A stretch of DNA of 61,089 nucleotides from Fusibacillus kribbianus (lineage in GTDB: Bacteria; Bacillota; Clostridia; Lachnospirales; Lachnospiraceae). The position numbers were made by a program, and so were the translations under genes. The stretch is from NCBI RefSeq assembly GCF_030053595.1, contig NZ_JASGBQ010000017.1:1-61089 (forward strand), in the 5' to 3' direction. Below the pieces are notes generated by a model that searched no databases, was not told where the DNA came from, and saw only the letters and a program-made list of their open reading frames with translations. Numbering within the stretch: position 1 is the first letter of the stretch; every line of letters starts with the position of its first letter. Shown one piece after another: positions 32,202-39,798 of the stretch.

Positions 32202-33368
32202 TTACATTGAACCATGGTAACGCTTCATACCCTCCAGGACGACGGATACATACCAGGAAGCGTCCTCCTCGGTCAGCATGGGGATTTTTACATAGTCTTT
32301 GTAATCGGTCGTGACGATCATGGACAGGATCGCTCCGGAGCCGGGAATGATGCCCGCGCCCCGCATCTGGTCATTGACCGTATTGCCCATGAAGGTAACG
32401 CCGCCGGCATCCTGACTGATGAGGGAAGCCAGATCGGCTGTGATCGTGACCTTTTCCAGACAGTCGTCGGCAGTTTTCAGCTTCTCAGCCAATGCGATGA
32501 GCCGGTCGGCATAAGCGGCCGTGGCCTTTGCCAGACTGCCGGAGACAAGCGGCATGGCATTTGTCTTTAAACAGCAGGGAATGCCCAGTTTATCTGCGGT
32601 TCCCAGCAGTGCTTCTGCCAGTGGCAGATTGTCGATTCCTTCCTCGGCGCGGAGCATCAGCTTGTTTTCCGTAAGCTCCGGCGCAAGGGCGGGGATATAA
32701 GCCTTGCTTTCCAGAATAATGGTGGGAACGGTATCCAGGCCCACCGCCTTCATGACGGGCTCCTTGAAGTCCCAGGGCACATTCCCCTCATAGTCTTCCG
32801 CCGGGCCGATGCCGCCTTCGGTAAAGTTTACAAGAAGCATGAGCGCCATAGGGATGCCGTCCACATCCAGAACGGTGGTGATGGCTTTATCCAGGTATCC
32901 CTTTTTCGCAGGGGGAGATACGTGAAACCGCTCCGGTGCGGCCTTCACGAAGGTATCCAGGACTGCCAGGGCACAGGCACCCTGAAAGCAGGAGGCTGCC
33001 TCACAGACACCCTGTCCGTAAACACGGCCAAAAACACGGACAGCGGCATTCTGAGAGAACGCCGCATCCAGACCGGGGGCTCTCGTTTCGAGAAGCTCCT
33101 TTTCATAGGGTGCAATACCACGGCGGGGGGAAGCTTTCGCTTCCCCGCCTCCGTTTGTGTACACTGTGATGGTGCCTTCTTCTATGGATACCTGAACATG
33201 GGAAATGGCGGTATCGACAGGAAGCGCCTTTTTGAGAATGAACGCGGCTGCCGTCAGCCCTGCGGAATCATCCTGCACGAAACCGGAATGACTGTGTACA
33301 TGGCCGACTCCTGCATGACCGGAGATACCAAGAATTCCTTTTTGCTGCTCAGAAAACAGTATTTCCAT
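32202..33368 (-). CDS. Conserved-looking protein of unknown function, asparaginase cluster
   Basis: 388 residues, no family recognised. There is no signal peptide or membrane helix. The N-terminus carries a tight His cluster, GHAGVGHVHSHSGF (residues 18-31), followed by VQDDSAG, which could bind a metal. A Gly/Ala-rich central part and a C-terminal GNTVNDQMRGAGIIPGSGA stretch follow. Two Cys lie in GVCEAASCFQGACAL. Codon use looks like its neighbours. It lies between a dicarboxylate symporter (16 bp upstream) and asparaginase (frames overlap), so a role in aspartate/asparagine or related amino acid use is plausible but unproven. Confidence 0.85.
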   Translation of the reverse strand: MEILFSEQQKGILGISGHAGVGHVHSHSGFVQDDSAGLTAAAFILKKALPVDTAISHVQVSIEEGTITVYTNGGGEAKASPRRGIAPYEKELLETRAPGLDAAFSQNAAVRVFGRVYGQGVCEAASCFQGACALAVLDTFVKAAPERFHVSPPAKKGYLDKAITTVLDVDGIPMALMLLVNFTEGGIGPAEDYEGNVPWDFKEPVMKAVGLDTVPTIILESKAYIPALAPELTENKLMLRAEEGIDNLPLAEALLGTADKLGIPCCLKTNAMPLVSGSLAKATAAYADRLIALAEKLKTADDCLEKVTITADLASLISQDAGGVTFMGNTVNDQMRGAGIIPGSGAILSMIVTTDYKDYVKIPMLTEEDASWYVSVVLEGMKRYHGSM

Positions 33369-33384
33369 AAAAAGGCCTCCTTAT

Positions 33385-34638
33385 TTACTGATCAACAGGC
33401 TTGTGGTTGGTATTGAATACCTCTCTGTCCAGATCGCCCATCATGGCAGAAACGGTTACCATGCCGACGGTATCGCCGGTTACGTTGAGCATGGTGTTGG
33501 GCATATCGATGAGACGGTAGATGCCTGCCACCCAGGGAACGATGGTAAGAGGAAGCCCCATGGTTTCCATCATGATCGCACTCATCATGATGCCGCCGCC
33601 GGGAACGCCTGCCACACCTGCTGCCATGATAACACCCAGGAAGATGATCATTGCCAGCTCGCCGATTCCGTAGCTGCGTCCGAAGAGCTGTGCAGCAAAT
33701 ACGGCATAGATCGCCATCTCAGCACAGCATGCCTGCATGTTGATGGTTGCTGCCGGAGGAGCAATGAGGCCTACTGTTTCCTCGGGAACACCGCAGCGCT
33801 CCTTTGCACACTTCATGGTAAGAGGAAGTGTAGCGGAGGAGGAGCAGGAGGAGAATGCGAGGATCATGGCAGGGAATACGTTCTTGTAATGCTTGATGGG
33901 GTTCACCTTTGCAATAAAGATGAGGATCAGAGGGAAGACAATGACGATCAGAGTTGCGTATGCAACGTACTGAGTCACAAGCATCTTGCCCAGAGCGCCG
34001 AGAACCTCTGCTCCCAGAGTACCGGAAACTTCTGCCATCAGACAGAAAACGCCGATGGGAGCCAGCTTCATAACCATTTCCACGATACGGATCATCAGAT
34101 CGTTGCCGGACTCGAAAAGACCGGTCAGGAAATCCTTGGCCTTGCCTGCGGGCAGAGTGGAAATACCGATGCCTGCGAAGATGGCAAATACGATGACCTG
34201 AATAATGGAGAAGTTGGCCATGGAAGCAAATACGTTGTCAGGGATGTAGTTGATCACGGTCTGCAGAAGGTTTACGCCTTCAGTAGAGTAGGATTCTGCA
34301 GATTCTGCCAGGTTGACGCCGACACCGGGCTGAATGATGTAGGACCATACAAGGCCGCATACAGCTGCCAGGAAGGAAGCCAGAATCCAGTAAATGATGA
34401 AGCGGATACCGATTTTTTTCAGTCGTTTCAGGTTTGCAATACTTGCAATACCGCCGATAATGGAACACAGAATCAGCGGAAGGATGGTCATCTTCAGCAG
34501 TCGGATGAAGATGGTTCCCACGGTATCGGTCACGTAGGTCCAATACTCATGCTGGCCCTTAAAAATGAAGCCGCAGATGAGACCAAGTACCATACCGATC
34601 AGGATCTTGATGGCGAGACTGATCTTTTTCTTTTTCAT
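33385..34638 (-). CDS. Dicarboxylate/amino acid:cation symporter (DAACS family)
   Basis: 417 residues, eight or so membrane helices. The family's serine-rich re-entrant loop SSCSSSATLPLTMKCA and the second loop region AAGVAGVPGGGIMMSAIM with the later TMLNVTGDTVGMV are clear. Members import glutamate, aspartate or C4-dicarboxylates with Na+ or H+. It heads the cluster symporter - unknown protein - asparaginase. The start is preceded by AGGAGGG. A promoter lies upstream on the minus strand: TTGACA (34744-34749), a 17-bp spacer and TAAACT (34721-34726). Confidence 0.94.
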   Translation of the reverse strand: MKKKKISLAIKILIGMVLGLICGFIFKGQHEYWTYVTDTVGTIFIRLLKMTILPLILCSIIGGIASIANLKRLKKIGIRFIIYWILASFLAAVCGLVWSYIIQPGVGVNLAESAESYSTEGVNLLQTVINYIPDNVFASMANFSIIQVIVFAIFAGIGISTLPAGKAKDFLTGLFESGNDLMIRIVEMVMKLAPIGVFCLMAEVSGTLGAEVLGALGKMLVTQYVAYATLIVIVFPLILIFIAKVNPIKHYKNVFPAMILAFSSCSSSATLPLTMKCAKERCGVPEETVGLIAPPAATINMQACCAEMAIYAVFAAQLFGRSYGIGELAMIIFLGVIMAAGVAGVPGGGIMMSAIMMETMGLPLTIVPWVAGIYRLIDMPNTMLNVTGDTVGMVTVSAMMGDLDREVFNTNHKPVDQ

Positions 34639-34879
34639 ATCATACCCTCCTATAGATAAAATAAAACCTCAATAAAAGCAGTGTAGCATCTTCGCCGCAA
34701 TTACCAAGGTGTATGGCTCTAGTTTACAAAAAATTTATGATTTTGTCAATAAAAACGGAAAGGCAAATATGACAAAGAATTATCAATAACAATCTGGTAA
34801 ATTCTGTAAGAATAAAAACACATTCAGAAAAATTTGGCAAATCAGTGTGCTAAAGAAGTGAAGCGAAGGAAGAAATCCC

Positions 34880-35160
34880 TTGAAAAAATACAACGGCTGA
34901 TATATAATAAGGAACAGCAATGAAATAACGAAAACGCGATGAGGAAAGCTAAAGCGTGTGACACCCTTTCAGAGAGCCGGTGGCTGGTGGGAACCGGCAG
35001 GGGAGCAGGCCCTTCCACTTTCGTAGCGGTTGGCGATGAGTCAAATGGCCGGTGGCCTTTATCCCACCACAAAAGAGGCCGGATCCTGTCCGGCAATATG
35101 GGTGGCAACGCGGAAACCTTTCGTCCCTGATCCGGACGGAGGGTTATTTTTATTTTAGGA
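34880..35160 (+). promoter_or_regulatory. T-box riboswitch of serS, with its promoter
   Basis: A promoter TTGAAA (34880-34885), 17-bp spacer, TATAAT (34903-34908) precedes a long leader. The leader holds the T-box sequence TGGGTGGCAACGCGG (35099-35113) and a stem I with the usual AGAGAGCCGGTGG distal loop. A terminator follows: AACCTTTCGTCC/GGACGGAGGGTT (35115-35126 with 35134-35145) and a T-rich tail. The specifier is probably UCC (35014-35016), a serine codon; the exact codon is my reading of the fold. Uncharged tRNA-Ser would stabilise the antiterminator. The 240 bp before it (34639-34879) hold only the divergent symporter promoter. Confidence 0.9.
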
Positions 35161-35168
35161 GGAAGATC

Positions 35169-36461
35169 ATGATCGATATTAAGTTTCTGAGAGAAAACCC
35201 TGACGCAGTGAAGGAAAACATTAAGAAAAAGTTCCAGGACCACAAGCTTCCGCTGGTGGACGAGGTCATTGCCCTGGATAAGGAAAACAGAGAGATCAAG
35301 CAGGAAGTCGAGAGCCTTCGTGCCGACAGAAACCGCCTGTCCAAGGAGATCGGAGGACTGATGAAGCAGGGAAAGAAGGAGGAAGCCGAGGCAGTCAAGG
35401 CTCAGGTCAATGCCAATGCAGCCCGGGTGGAGGAGCTTTCCGCCCGTGAGCGCGAGGTGGAGGCCGCTATCAAAAAGGATATGATGACCATTCCCAACAT
35501 CATTGATCCTTCCGTTCCCATCGGAAAAGACGATTCCGAGAACGTGGAGGTGACAAAGTACGGAGAACCGGTGGTTCCCGATTTTGAGATCCCCTATCAC
35601 ACCGCCATCATGGAGAGCTTCGACGGCATTGATCTGGAGAGCGCAGGACGGGTGGCCGGAAACGGTTTCTATTATCTTATGGGGGATATCGCAAGACTTC
35701 ATTCTTCGATCCTGGCTTACGCAAGGGATTTCATGATCGGCCGCGGCTTTACCTACTGTATTCCGCCCTTCATGATCCGCAGCAATGTAGTGACCGGTGT
35801 TATGAGCTTTGACGAGATGGATGCCATGATGTACAAGATCGAGGGCGAGGATCTTTATCTGATCGGAACCAGCGAACATTCCATGATCGGCAAATTCATC
35901 GATACCCTGAATCCGGAGGAGAAGCTTCCTTATACATTGACCAGCTATTCTCCCTGTTTCCGCAAGGAGAAGGGGGCTCACGGCATCGAGGAGAGAGGCG
36001 TTTACCGGATCCATCAGTTTGAAAAGCAGGAAATGATCGTTGTCTGCAAGCCGGAGGAAAGCCCCATGTGGTTCGATAAGCTGTGGCAGAATACCGTCGA
36101 CCTGTTCCGCTCCATGGACATTCCGGTCCGGACCCTGGAGTGCTGCTCCGGCGATCTGGCGGATCTCAAGGTGAAGTCCTTCGATGTGGAAGCCTGGTCT
36201 CCCAGACAGAAGAAATATTTTGAGGTGGGCAGCTGTTCCAACCTGGGCGATGCCCAGGCACGTCGTCTCGGCATCCGCGTGAAGGCCGCCGACGGCAGCA
36301 AATATTTTGCCCATACTCTCAACAATACCGTTGTAGCTCCGCCCCGTATGCTGATTGCATTTTTGGAGAATAATCTCAATGAGGACGGAAGCGTGAACAT
36401 TCCCGCAGTGATCCAGCCTTACATGGGCGGTCAGACGAAGCTTGTTCCCAAGGCAAAATAA
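35169..36461 (+). CDS. serS: Seryl-tRNA synthetase
   Basis: 430 residues. The N-terminal coiled-coil arm (residues 30-100, rich in Lys/Glu) is followed by the class II catalytic core. Motif 2 is YSPCFRKEKGAHGIEERGVYR and motif 3 is around APPRMLIAFLEN. The motif-2 and C-terminal region (HTLNNTVVAPPRML) looks like the variant found in some clostridia rather than the E. coli form. The start MIDIKFLRENPDAV follows AGGAGG. Expression is controlled by the T-box leader. Confidence 0.96.
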   Translation: MIDIKFLRENPDAVKENIKKKFQDHKLPLVDEVIALDKENREIKQEVESLRADRNRLSKEIGGLMKQGKKEEAEAVKAQVNANAARVEELSAREREVEAAIKKDMMTIPNIIDPSVPIGKDDSENVEVTKYGEPVVPDFEIPYHTAIMESFDGIDLESAGRVAGNGFYYLMGDIARLHSSILAYARDFMIGRGFTYCIPPFMIRSNVVTGVMSFDEMDAMMYKIEGEDLYLIGTSEHSMIGKFIDTLNPEEKLPYTLTSYSPCFRKEKGAHGIEERGVYRIHQFEKQEMIVVCKPEESPMWFDKLWQNTVDLFRSMDIPVRTLECCSGDLADLKVKSFDVEAWSPRQKKYFEVGSCSNLGDAQARRLGIRVKAADGSKYFAHTLNNTVVAPPRMLIAFLENNLNEDGSVNIPAVIQPYMGGQTKLVPKAK

Positions 36462-36489
36462 TCACTGCAAAAGAATAACAGGAGCGCAT

Positions 36490-37371
36490 ATGCATAAGTT
36501 TTTACGGGCGGTCGGATTCAGCGAATACACAAAGAAAAAAGAGATCAGGGAGCTGCTTTCCCGTATCCAGGACCATCATGACGAGCTTCAGGTGATTCAG
36601 GTGCCGGGAGACGGGACCCGGGCACAGCTTTATACGGAGGTGGGAAACGGTATCGGTATCTCGGTATATGGGGAATTGAATGAGCAGGATGAGCTGGAAC
36701 GGGAATATTATTTCCCGTTCCTCAGAAGCACCTGTATCAGCACCCAGGCGCCCTGCCAGATCCAGCGTCATGCAGAGAAGGAGTCTTATGCGGGAATCTG
36801 TGAGGAGTACCGGGTGGGGGTCTCGCTGATCTTTTACCTTCAGAACGGGGGCGAGTATATGAAGCGTCTCCAGGATTCCTTCCGCAGCACCCAGATCTCC
36901 TCAGTGATGCTGTCGGCACTTTCCGTATTTGGCAAGATCCTTTTGCCGGTCCAGAAAACGGAAACGCAGAAGGAGCGGATCAAGGTGGCCGCGGCCAACA
37001 GGACCAGCCTTCTGGAAGCGGCAAGGCGGGGAGATACCGACGCCATGGATTCCCTTGCCATGGAAGACATGGATCTGTATGCGTCCATTTCCGGACGAGT
37101 CCGGGAGGAGGATGTCTATTCCATCGTGGATTCCTGCTTCATGCCTTTTGGAGTGGAATGTGACCAGTATTCCCTTCTGGGAGAAATTTTGGAAGTGGAA
37201 AAGGTGACAAACCGGTGGACAAATGAGGAAATTTATGTTTTAATGGTAGAGTGCAGTGATTTGATGCTGCAGATCGGCATCAACAAAAAGGATCTGCTCG
37301 GAGAACCTGTGGTGGGCCGGCGTTTCAAGGGGCCGGTCTGGGTGCAGGGCCAGGTGAATTTTCTGGAGTAG
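36490..37371 (+). CDS. DUF3881 family protein
   Basis: 293 residues, soluble, no motif of known catalytic role. The N-terminus HKFLRAVGFSEYTKKKEIRELL and the later EEDVYSIVDSCFMPFGVECDQYSLLGEI and GRRFKGPVWVQGQVNFLE segments resemble the DUF3881 family known from Lachnospiraceae, to my recollection. It follows serS by 28 bp with GGAG upstream. The second ATG codon region was used as start because of its ribosome site. Function is unknown. Confidence 0.75.
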   Translation: MHKFLRAVGFSEYTKKKEIRELLSRIQDHHDELQVIQVPGDGTRAQLYTEVGNGIGISVYGELNEQDELEREYYFPFLRSTCISTQAPCQIQRHAEKESYAGICEEYRVGVSLIFYLQNGGEYMKRLQDSFRSTQISSVMLSALSVFGKILLPVQKTETQKERIKVAAANRTSLLEAARRGDTDAMDSLAMEDMDLYASISGRVREEDVYSIVDSCFMPFGVECDQYSLLGEILEVEKVTNRWTNEEIYVLMVECSDLMLQIGINKKDLLGEPVVGRRFKGPVWVQGQVNFLE

Positions 37372-37401
37372 CGCCCGGTGCACGCTGCAGTTTTATAAAA
37401 T

Positions 37402-37440
37402 GTCTCTGTAGCTCAGCAGGATAGAGCGACCGCCTCCTAA
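37402..37440 (+). pseudogene. 5' half of chromosomal tRNA-Arg(CCU), split by element insertion
   Basis: GTCTCTG is the 5' acceptor strand. A D-arm (GCTC, loop, GAGC) and the 5' anticodon strand ACCGC follow, then the loop CTCCTAA with anticodon CCU. The sequence then departs from any tRNA: the next bases cannot pair with ACCGC, and no CAGAGAC partner for the acceptor strand occurs in the following few hundred bases. The integrated element therefore begins in the anticodon loop. Confidence 0.8.
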
Positions 37441-37450
37441 AGGCCGCTGG
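37434..37450 (+). repeat. Left attachment core of the first element
   Basis: CTCCTAAAGGCCGCTGG is repeated exactly at 55605-55621. The first 7-8 bases coincide with the tRNA anticodon loop, as is typical for tyrosine-recombinase integration. The two copies mark the limits of an element of about 18.2 kb whose integrase gene lies close to the right copy. Confidence 0.8.
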
Positions 37451-37718
37451 CTCTTATCCAGAAGAGCAGTTTGACAGAGGGTTCGAAAGCAGCCGGTGAG
37501 CGGCACAAGGCTTAGAAGAAAAGTGGTGCTACCGAACTGCCGACACAGCCTTTACCTGATCGCGAGGTCAGATGAAGATAAAATGGTCACCGATTCCATT
37601 AGGTGAAAAACCCAGTGTTTGCGCGTAAGCAACGAGCCGAAAAACCGCATATCATGCGGGTTTGCGGCGACTGCCGCGTCACTGAGCGTTAGCGAAGTAA
37701 GCCAAAAATCGGTGGTTT
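37434..37718 (+). ncRNA. Candidate structured RNA leading into the element's tRNA-Arg, copy 1
   Basis: No convincing protein frame is present. Stems readable by eye include GCTCTT/AAGAGC, AAGGCT/AGCCTT, CTGATC-GCGA-GGTCAG (37556-37571) with a GNRA tetraloop, and a long-range CACCGATT/AATCGGTG (37588-37595 with 37707-37714). The last closes directly onto the tRNA. In copy 2 the tetraloop changes to GCAA, also GNRA. The long-range stem is kept although the enclosed sequence differs and is about 78 nt longer here. Function is unknown. Confidence 0.55.
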
Positions 37719-37790
37719 GTCCTGTTAGTTTAATGGATAGAACGGGCGCCTCCTAAGCGTCTGATGTGGGTTCGATTCCCGCACGGGACG
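37719..37790 (+). tRNA. Element-borne tRNA-Arg (anticodon CCU), copy 1
   Basis: 72 nt cloverleaf. Acceptor GTCCTGT/ACGGGAC with discriminator G; anticodon stem GGCGC/GCGTC with loop CTCCTAA (anticodon CCU, codon AGG); T-arm GTGGG/CCCGC with loop TTCGATT. It is distinct in sequence from the chromosomal tRNA-Arg(CCU) split at 37402, sharing only the anticodon loop. It probably replaces the function lost by insertion. Confidence 0.93.
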
Positions 37791-37795
37791 GCGAA

Positions 37796-37846
37796 AGAGC
37801 GGAAATGGTTAGAGGAAAACCTCAAAATCACTTCCGCTTTTTTCAT
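37796..37846 (+). terminator. Terminator after the element tRNA-Arg, copy 1
   Basis: GAGCGGAA pairs with TTCCGCTT around an inner GAGG/CCTC stem, followed by T6. It ends the structured RNA - tRNA transcript. The same hairpin is present at 55889-55938. Confidence 0.8.
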
Positions 37847-37965
37847 TTTCGTCATATTTTTATGATCACCGATTCTTGGAACGGCTCAGATCCCGATGAA
37901 TTTGAAAAAGCATTTTTTCAAACCGAAAAGTGTCATTTTCTAAGATTTTTAAAAGAGGGGTGCAA

Positions 37966-38019
37966 ATGAGCCGTGACAGGAGGGCTGCATTACTTAAGTT
38001 GAAGAAGTGTTCAGCTTAG
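37966..38019 (+). CDS. Possible 17-residue leader peptide upstream of parB, copy 1
   Basis: The frame encodes MSRDRRAALLKLKKCSA and has a good ribosome site (GAGGGG, 6 nt before ATG). It is conserved at 56059-56112 with one conservative change (Ala to Val) and one silent change. It precedes a stem-loop region and a strong terminator hairpin upstream of the parB-like gene, as in attenuation leaders. It is too short to be sure of; the attenuation role is an inference. Confidence 0.35.
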   Translation: MSRDRRAALLKLKKCSA

Positions 38020-38071
38020 TTAAAATCAGCTTCGGAAGCGGCACTTTTGATGGCAATTCAATAAAAGCATG

Positions 38072-38126
38072 AAAATGCTCATTCATTCTGAACCACATGT
38101 GGGTTCATTGTGAATGAGCATTTTTT
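38072..38126 (+). terminator. Long hairpin terminator just upstream of parB, copy 1
   Basis: AAATGCTCATTCA pairs with TGAATGAGCATTT and TGAACC with GGTTCA inside, followed by T6. It ends only about 10 bp before the ribosome site of the parB-like gene, so any transcript of parB starting further left must read through it. An exact counterpart is at 56165-56219. Confidence 0.8.
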
Positions 38127-38151
38127 AGTGCGCGGAAGGAGGTTCATAACC

Positions 38152-39048
38152 ATGACGAGAAAAAAGAAGGAAGAAAAAGAGCCGCAAAAGATCCCAATGT
38201 ATGATTTTCAGGGGGAAAAAGTGGTAGAAATCGAGACAAAAAGGCTTAGAAGCTTCGTTGGTCATCCTTATAAAGTGTTAGATGACGAGTCGATGAGGCT
38301 TCTGACGGACAGTATCCGAAAGAACGGGATCATCACACCGTTGATTGTGATGCCGACAAGGGAGGGGAATTATCAGATCATATCCGGTCACAGGCGCAAG
38401 TATTGCGCAGATGTGCTTGGACTTGAAAAGGTTCCGGTGATCATAAGAACTATGCCGGATGAGGACTCGATTATATCTATGGTTGATTCGAATCTGCAAA
38501 GGCAATCCATTACCTACAGTGAAAAAGCTTATGCCTACAAAATGAAGAATGAGGCTATGAAGCGCAAGACAGGAAAACGCAGAAAGACTGCTGATGGGAA
38601 GTTGGACCATTTCAGGGGAGAAAGCAAGAGAACCGTTGAGATTATCAGTGATCAATGCGGTGACAGTCCCAGACAGATAACCCGGTATATCCGACTCACT
38701 TATCTGATCCCGGAATTGATGGAGAAGCTGGATATCGGGGAACTTTCCTTTAATCCGGCTGTTGATCTGGCATTTCTTTCGGAAGAAGAACAGAGATGGG
38801 TGCTGGATGCCATGGACTTTGCCCAGGCAGCACCTTCCCTGTCACAGACTCACAGGATCCGGGACATGAGCAGAATGGGAACGATCAGCGAAGAATCCGT
38901 AAAGGAAATTCTAATTGAACCAAAGAAAAAAGAGGCCGGTCAGATTACTTTTTCTAAGGATCAGCTAAGAAAATATTTTCCCGGGGATTATTCTCCGGAA
39001 CAGATAAAAATCGAGATTTTGGAAATATTGGATCAGATATTCAAATAG
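38152..39048 (+). CDS. ParB-like partition protein of the first element
   Basis: 298 residues. The N-terminal ParB/Srx-type domain has MRLLTDSIRKNGIITPLIV, ISGHRRKYCADVLGL and MVDSNLQRQSITYSEKAFAYK-like stretches. A central HTH (DSPRQITRYIRLTYLIPELM) and a small C-terminal region follow. It is nearly identical to the gene at 56245, with five differing residues of 298. The start MTRKKKEEKEP follows GGAGG. It is an element-type ParB of the kind next to parA and repA in clostridial integrative elements. Its parA partner here is broken. Confidence 0.9.
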   Translation: MTRKKKEEKEPQKIPMYDFQGEKVVEIETKRLRSFVGHPYKVLDDESMRLLTDSIRKNGIITPLIVMPTREGNYQIISGHRRKYCADVLGLEKVPVIIRTMPDEDSIISMVDSNLQRQSITYSEKAYAYKMKNEAMKRKTGKRRKTADGKLDHFRGESKRTVEIISDQCGDSPRQITRYIRLTYLIPELMEKLDIGELSFNPAVDLAFLSEEEQRWVLDAMDFAQAAPSLSQTHRIRDMSRMGTISEESVKEILIEPKKKEAGQITFSKDQLRKYFPGDYSPEQIKIEILEILDQIFK

Positions 39049-39060
39049 GAGGGCAGGCAA

Positions 39061-39228
39061 ATGTGTACGGTTATTTCAATCTCAAACCAAAAAGGCGGCG
39101 TAGGGAAGACCACAACGGCGGTCAATTTAGCAGTCACTTCATATTATCTAAAATGGGCTTCGCACCTTGCTACAAATTTTATTTTCGTAGCAAGGTTCAA
39201 CACACCGTATCGGTGTGGGAAGTTTTAG
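39061..39228 (+). pseudogene. Truncated parA of the first element
   Basis: The first 23 codons (MCTVISISNQKGGVGKTTTA and onward to VNL) match the intact ParA at 57154, including Walker A. At 39130 the similarity stops within the codon after AATTTA. A short unrelated frame then runs to a stop at 39228. Only the ATP-binding loop remains, so the product cannot be functional. The breakpoint marks where the original element was deleted and other DNA joined. Confidence 0.92.
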
Positions 39229-39272
39229 TTAGTAAAATAAGATAGTAACTGTAGAGCTTGGTAAAATATACG

Positions 39273-39365
39273 AATGATAGAAAAAATAAAAAAATCGATC
39301 ACAAGTGCTTGACATTAAAGATTCTCACTGTTATTCTAATGATAGAAAAATATAAAAATCCAATC
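39273..39365 (+). promoter_or_regulatory. Promoter of the toxin-antitoxin genes flanked by direct repeats
   Basis: TTGACA (39309-39314), a 17-bp spacer and TATTCT (39332-39337). Two similar A-rich blocks, AATGATAGAAAAA followed by AAAAATC, flank it (about 39273-39296 and 39338-39360). Repeats on both sides of a promoter suggest an operator for the downstream antitoxin's DNA-binding domain. Confidence 0.65.
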
Positions 39366-39393
39366 ATGTGACAGGTGAGGAGGATGGTTATAG

Positions 39394-39771
39394 ATGCACT
39401 TTGAAAAAAAGGATATAGAAATATATCTTCAGGGCGTATGGGATGCTATTGATGCTGGAAAGTATCAGATAGCTCCCCGTCCTAAAAACAGGGAACTTTT
39501 AACCGATTATATAATATCTGAAAAGGAAGAATTAGATATAATCAAGACATTGACACCAATGGATTTTTCTGATGCTGTGCCGAATGACCATAGAGGCAGA
39601 GAATATGAGATATTGTATATTTTCGGAAAAGATATAAATTTGTTAGAGAGATTTGGAAACCAGGAAAGAACCGTATCACTTTATATTAAGTTCAACAAAA
39701 TTTCAGACCAGTATTTATTCGTTATTTCTTTCCACGAACAAGAGCACCCGTTATCATATTATTTTAAATAG
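39394..39771 (+). CDS. Putative MqsR-like toxin
   Basis: 125 residues. By eye it resembles MqsR in layout: an N-terminal helix with DAIDAGKYQI, a central ELDIIKTLTPMDFSDAVPNDHRG block (MqsR has a comparable LSESDFYKSMTTYSDH), then strands TVSLYIKFN and LFVISFHEQEHPLSYYF near the C-terminus, where MqsR has the sequence YLKITVIHDVLIVSF. MqsR is a RelE-fold mRNA interferase. The next gene, 27 bp on, encodes an MqsA-like antitoxin, which supports the reading. Toxicity and cleavage activity are inferred. Confidence 0.65.
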   Translation: MHFEKKDIEIYLQGVWDAIDAGKYQIAPRPKNRELLTDYIISEKEELDIIKTLTPMDFSDAVPNDHRGREYEILYIFGKDINLLERFGNQERTVSLYIKFNKISDQYLFVISFHEQEHPLSYYFK

Positions 39772-39798
39772 ATATAGGAATCTTAGGAGGAAAATAAA

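Noticed and set aside
33403-34659. 418-residue plus-strand frame opposite the dicarboxylate symporter
   Set aside because: The Cys/His/Asp-rich composition is that of the reverse strand of a membrane protein gene; no start site or domain.
37402-37718. A group I intron inside the tRNA-Arg(CCU) anticodon loop, as known in some proteobacteria
   Set aside because: The sequence after the loop lacks the P7-forming pair of core segments and no 3' exon (pairing with ACCGC and GTCTCTG) follows. The att-core repeat at 55605 and the integrase explain the split better.
37861-37969. 35-residue frame MITDSWNGSDPDEFEKAFFQ... after the tRNA-Arg
   Set aside because: It is nearly conserved in copy 2, but there the ATG is AAG, and the longer frame would start inside the tRNA. 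Conservation follows from the recent duplication.
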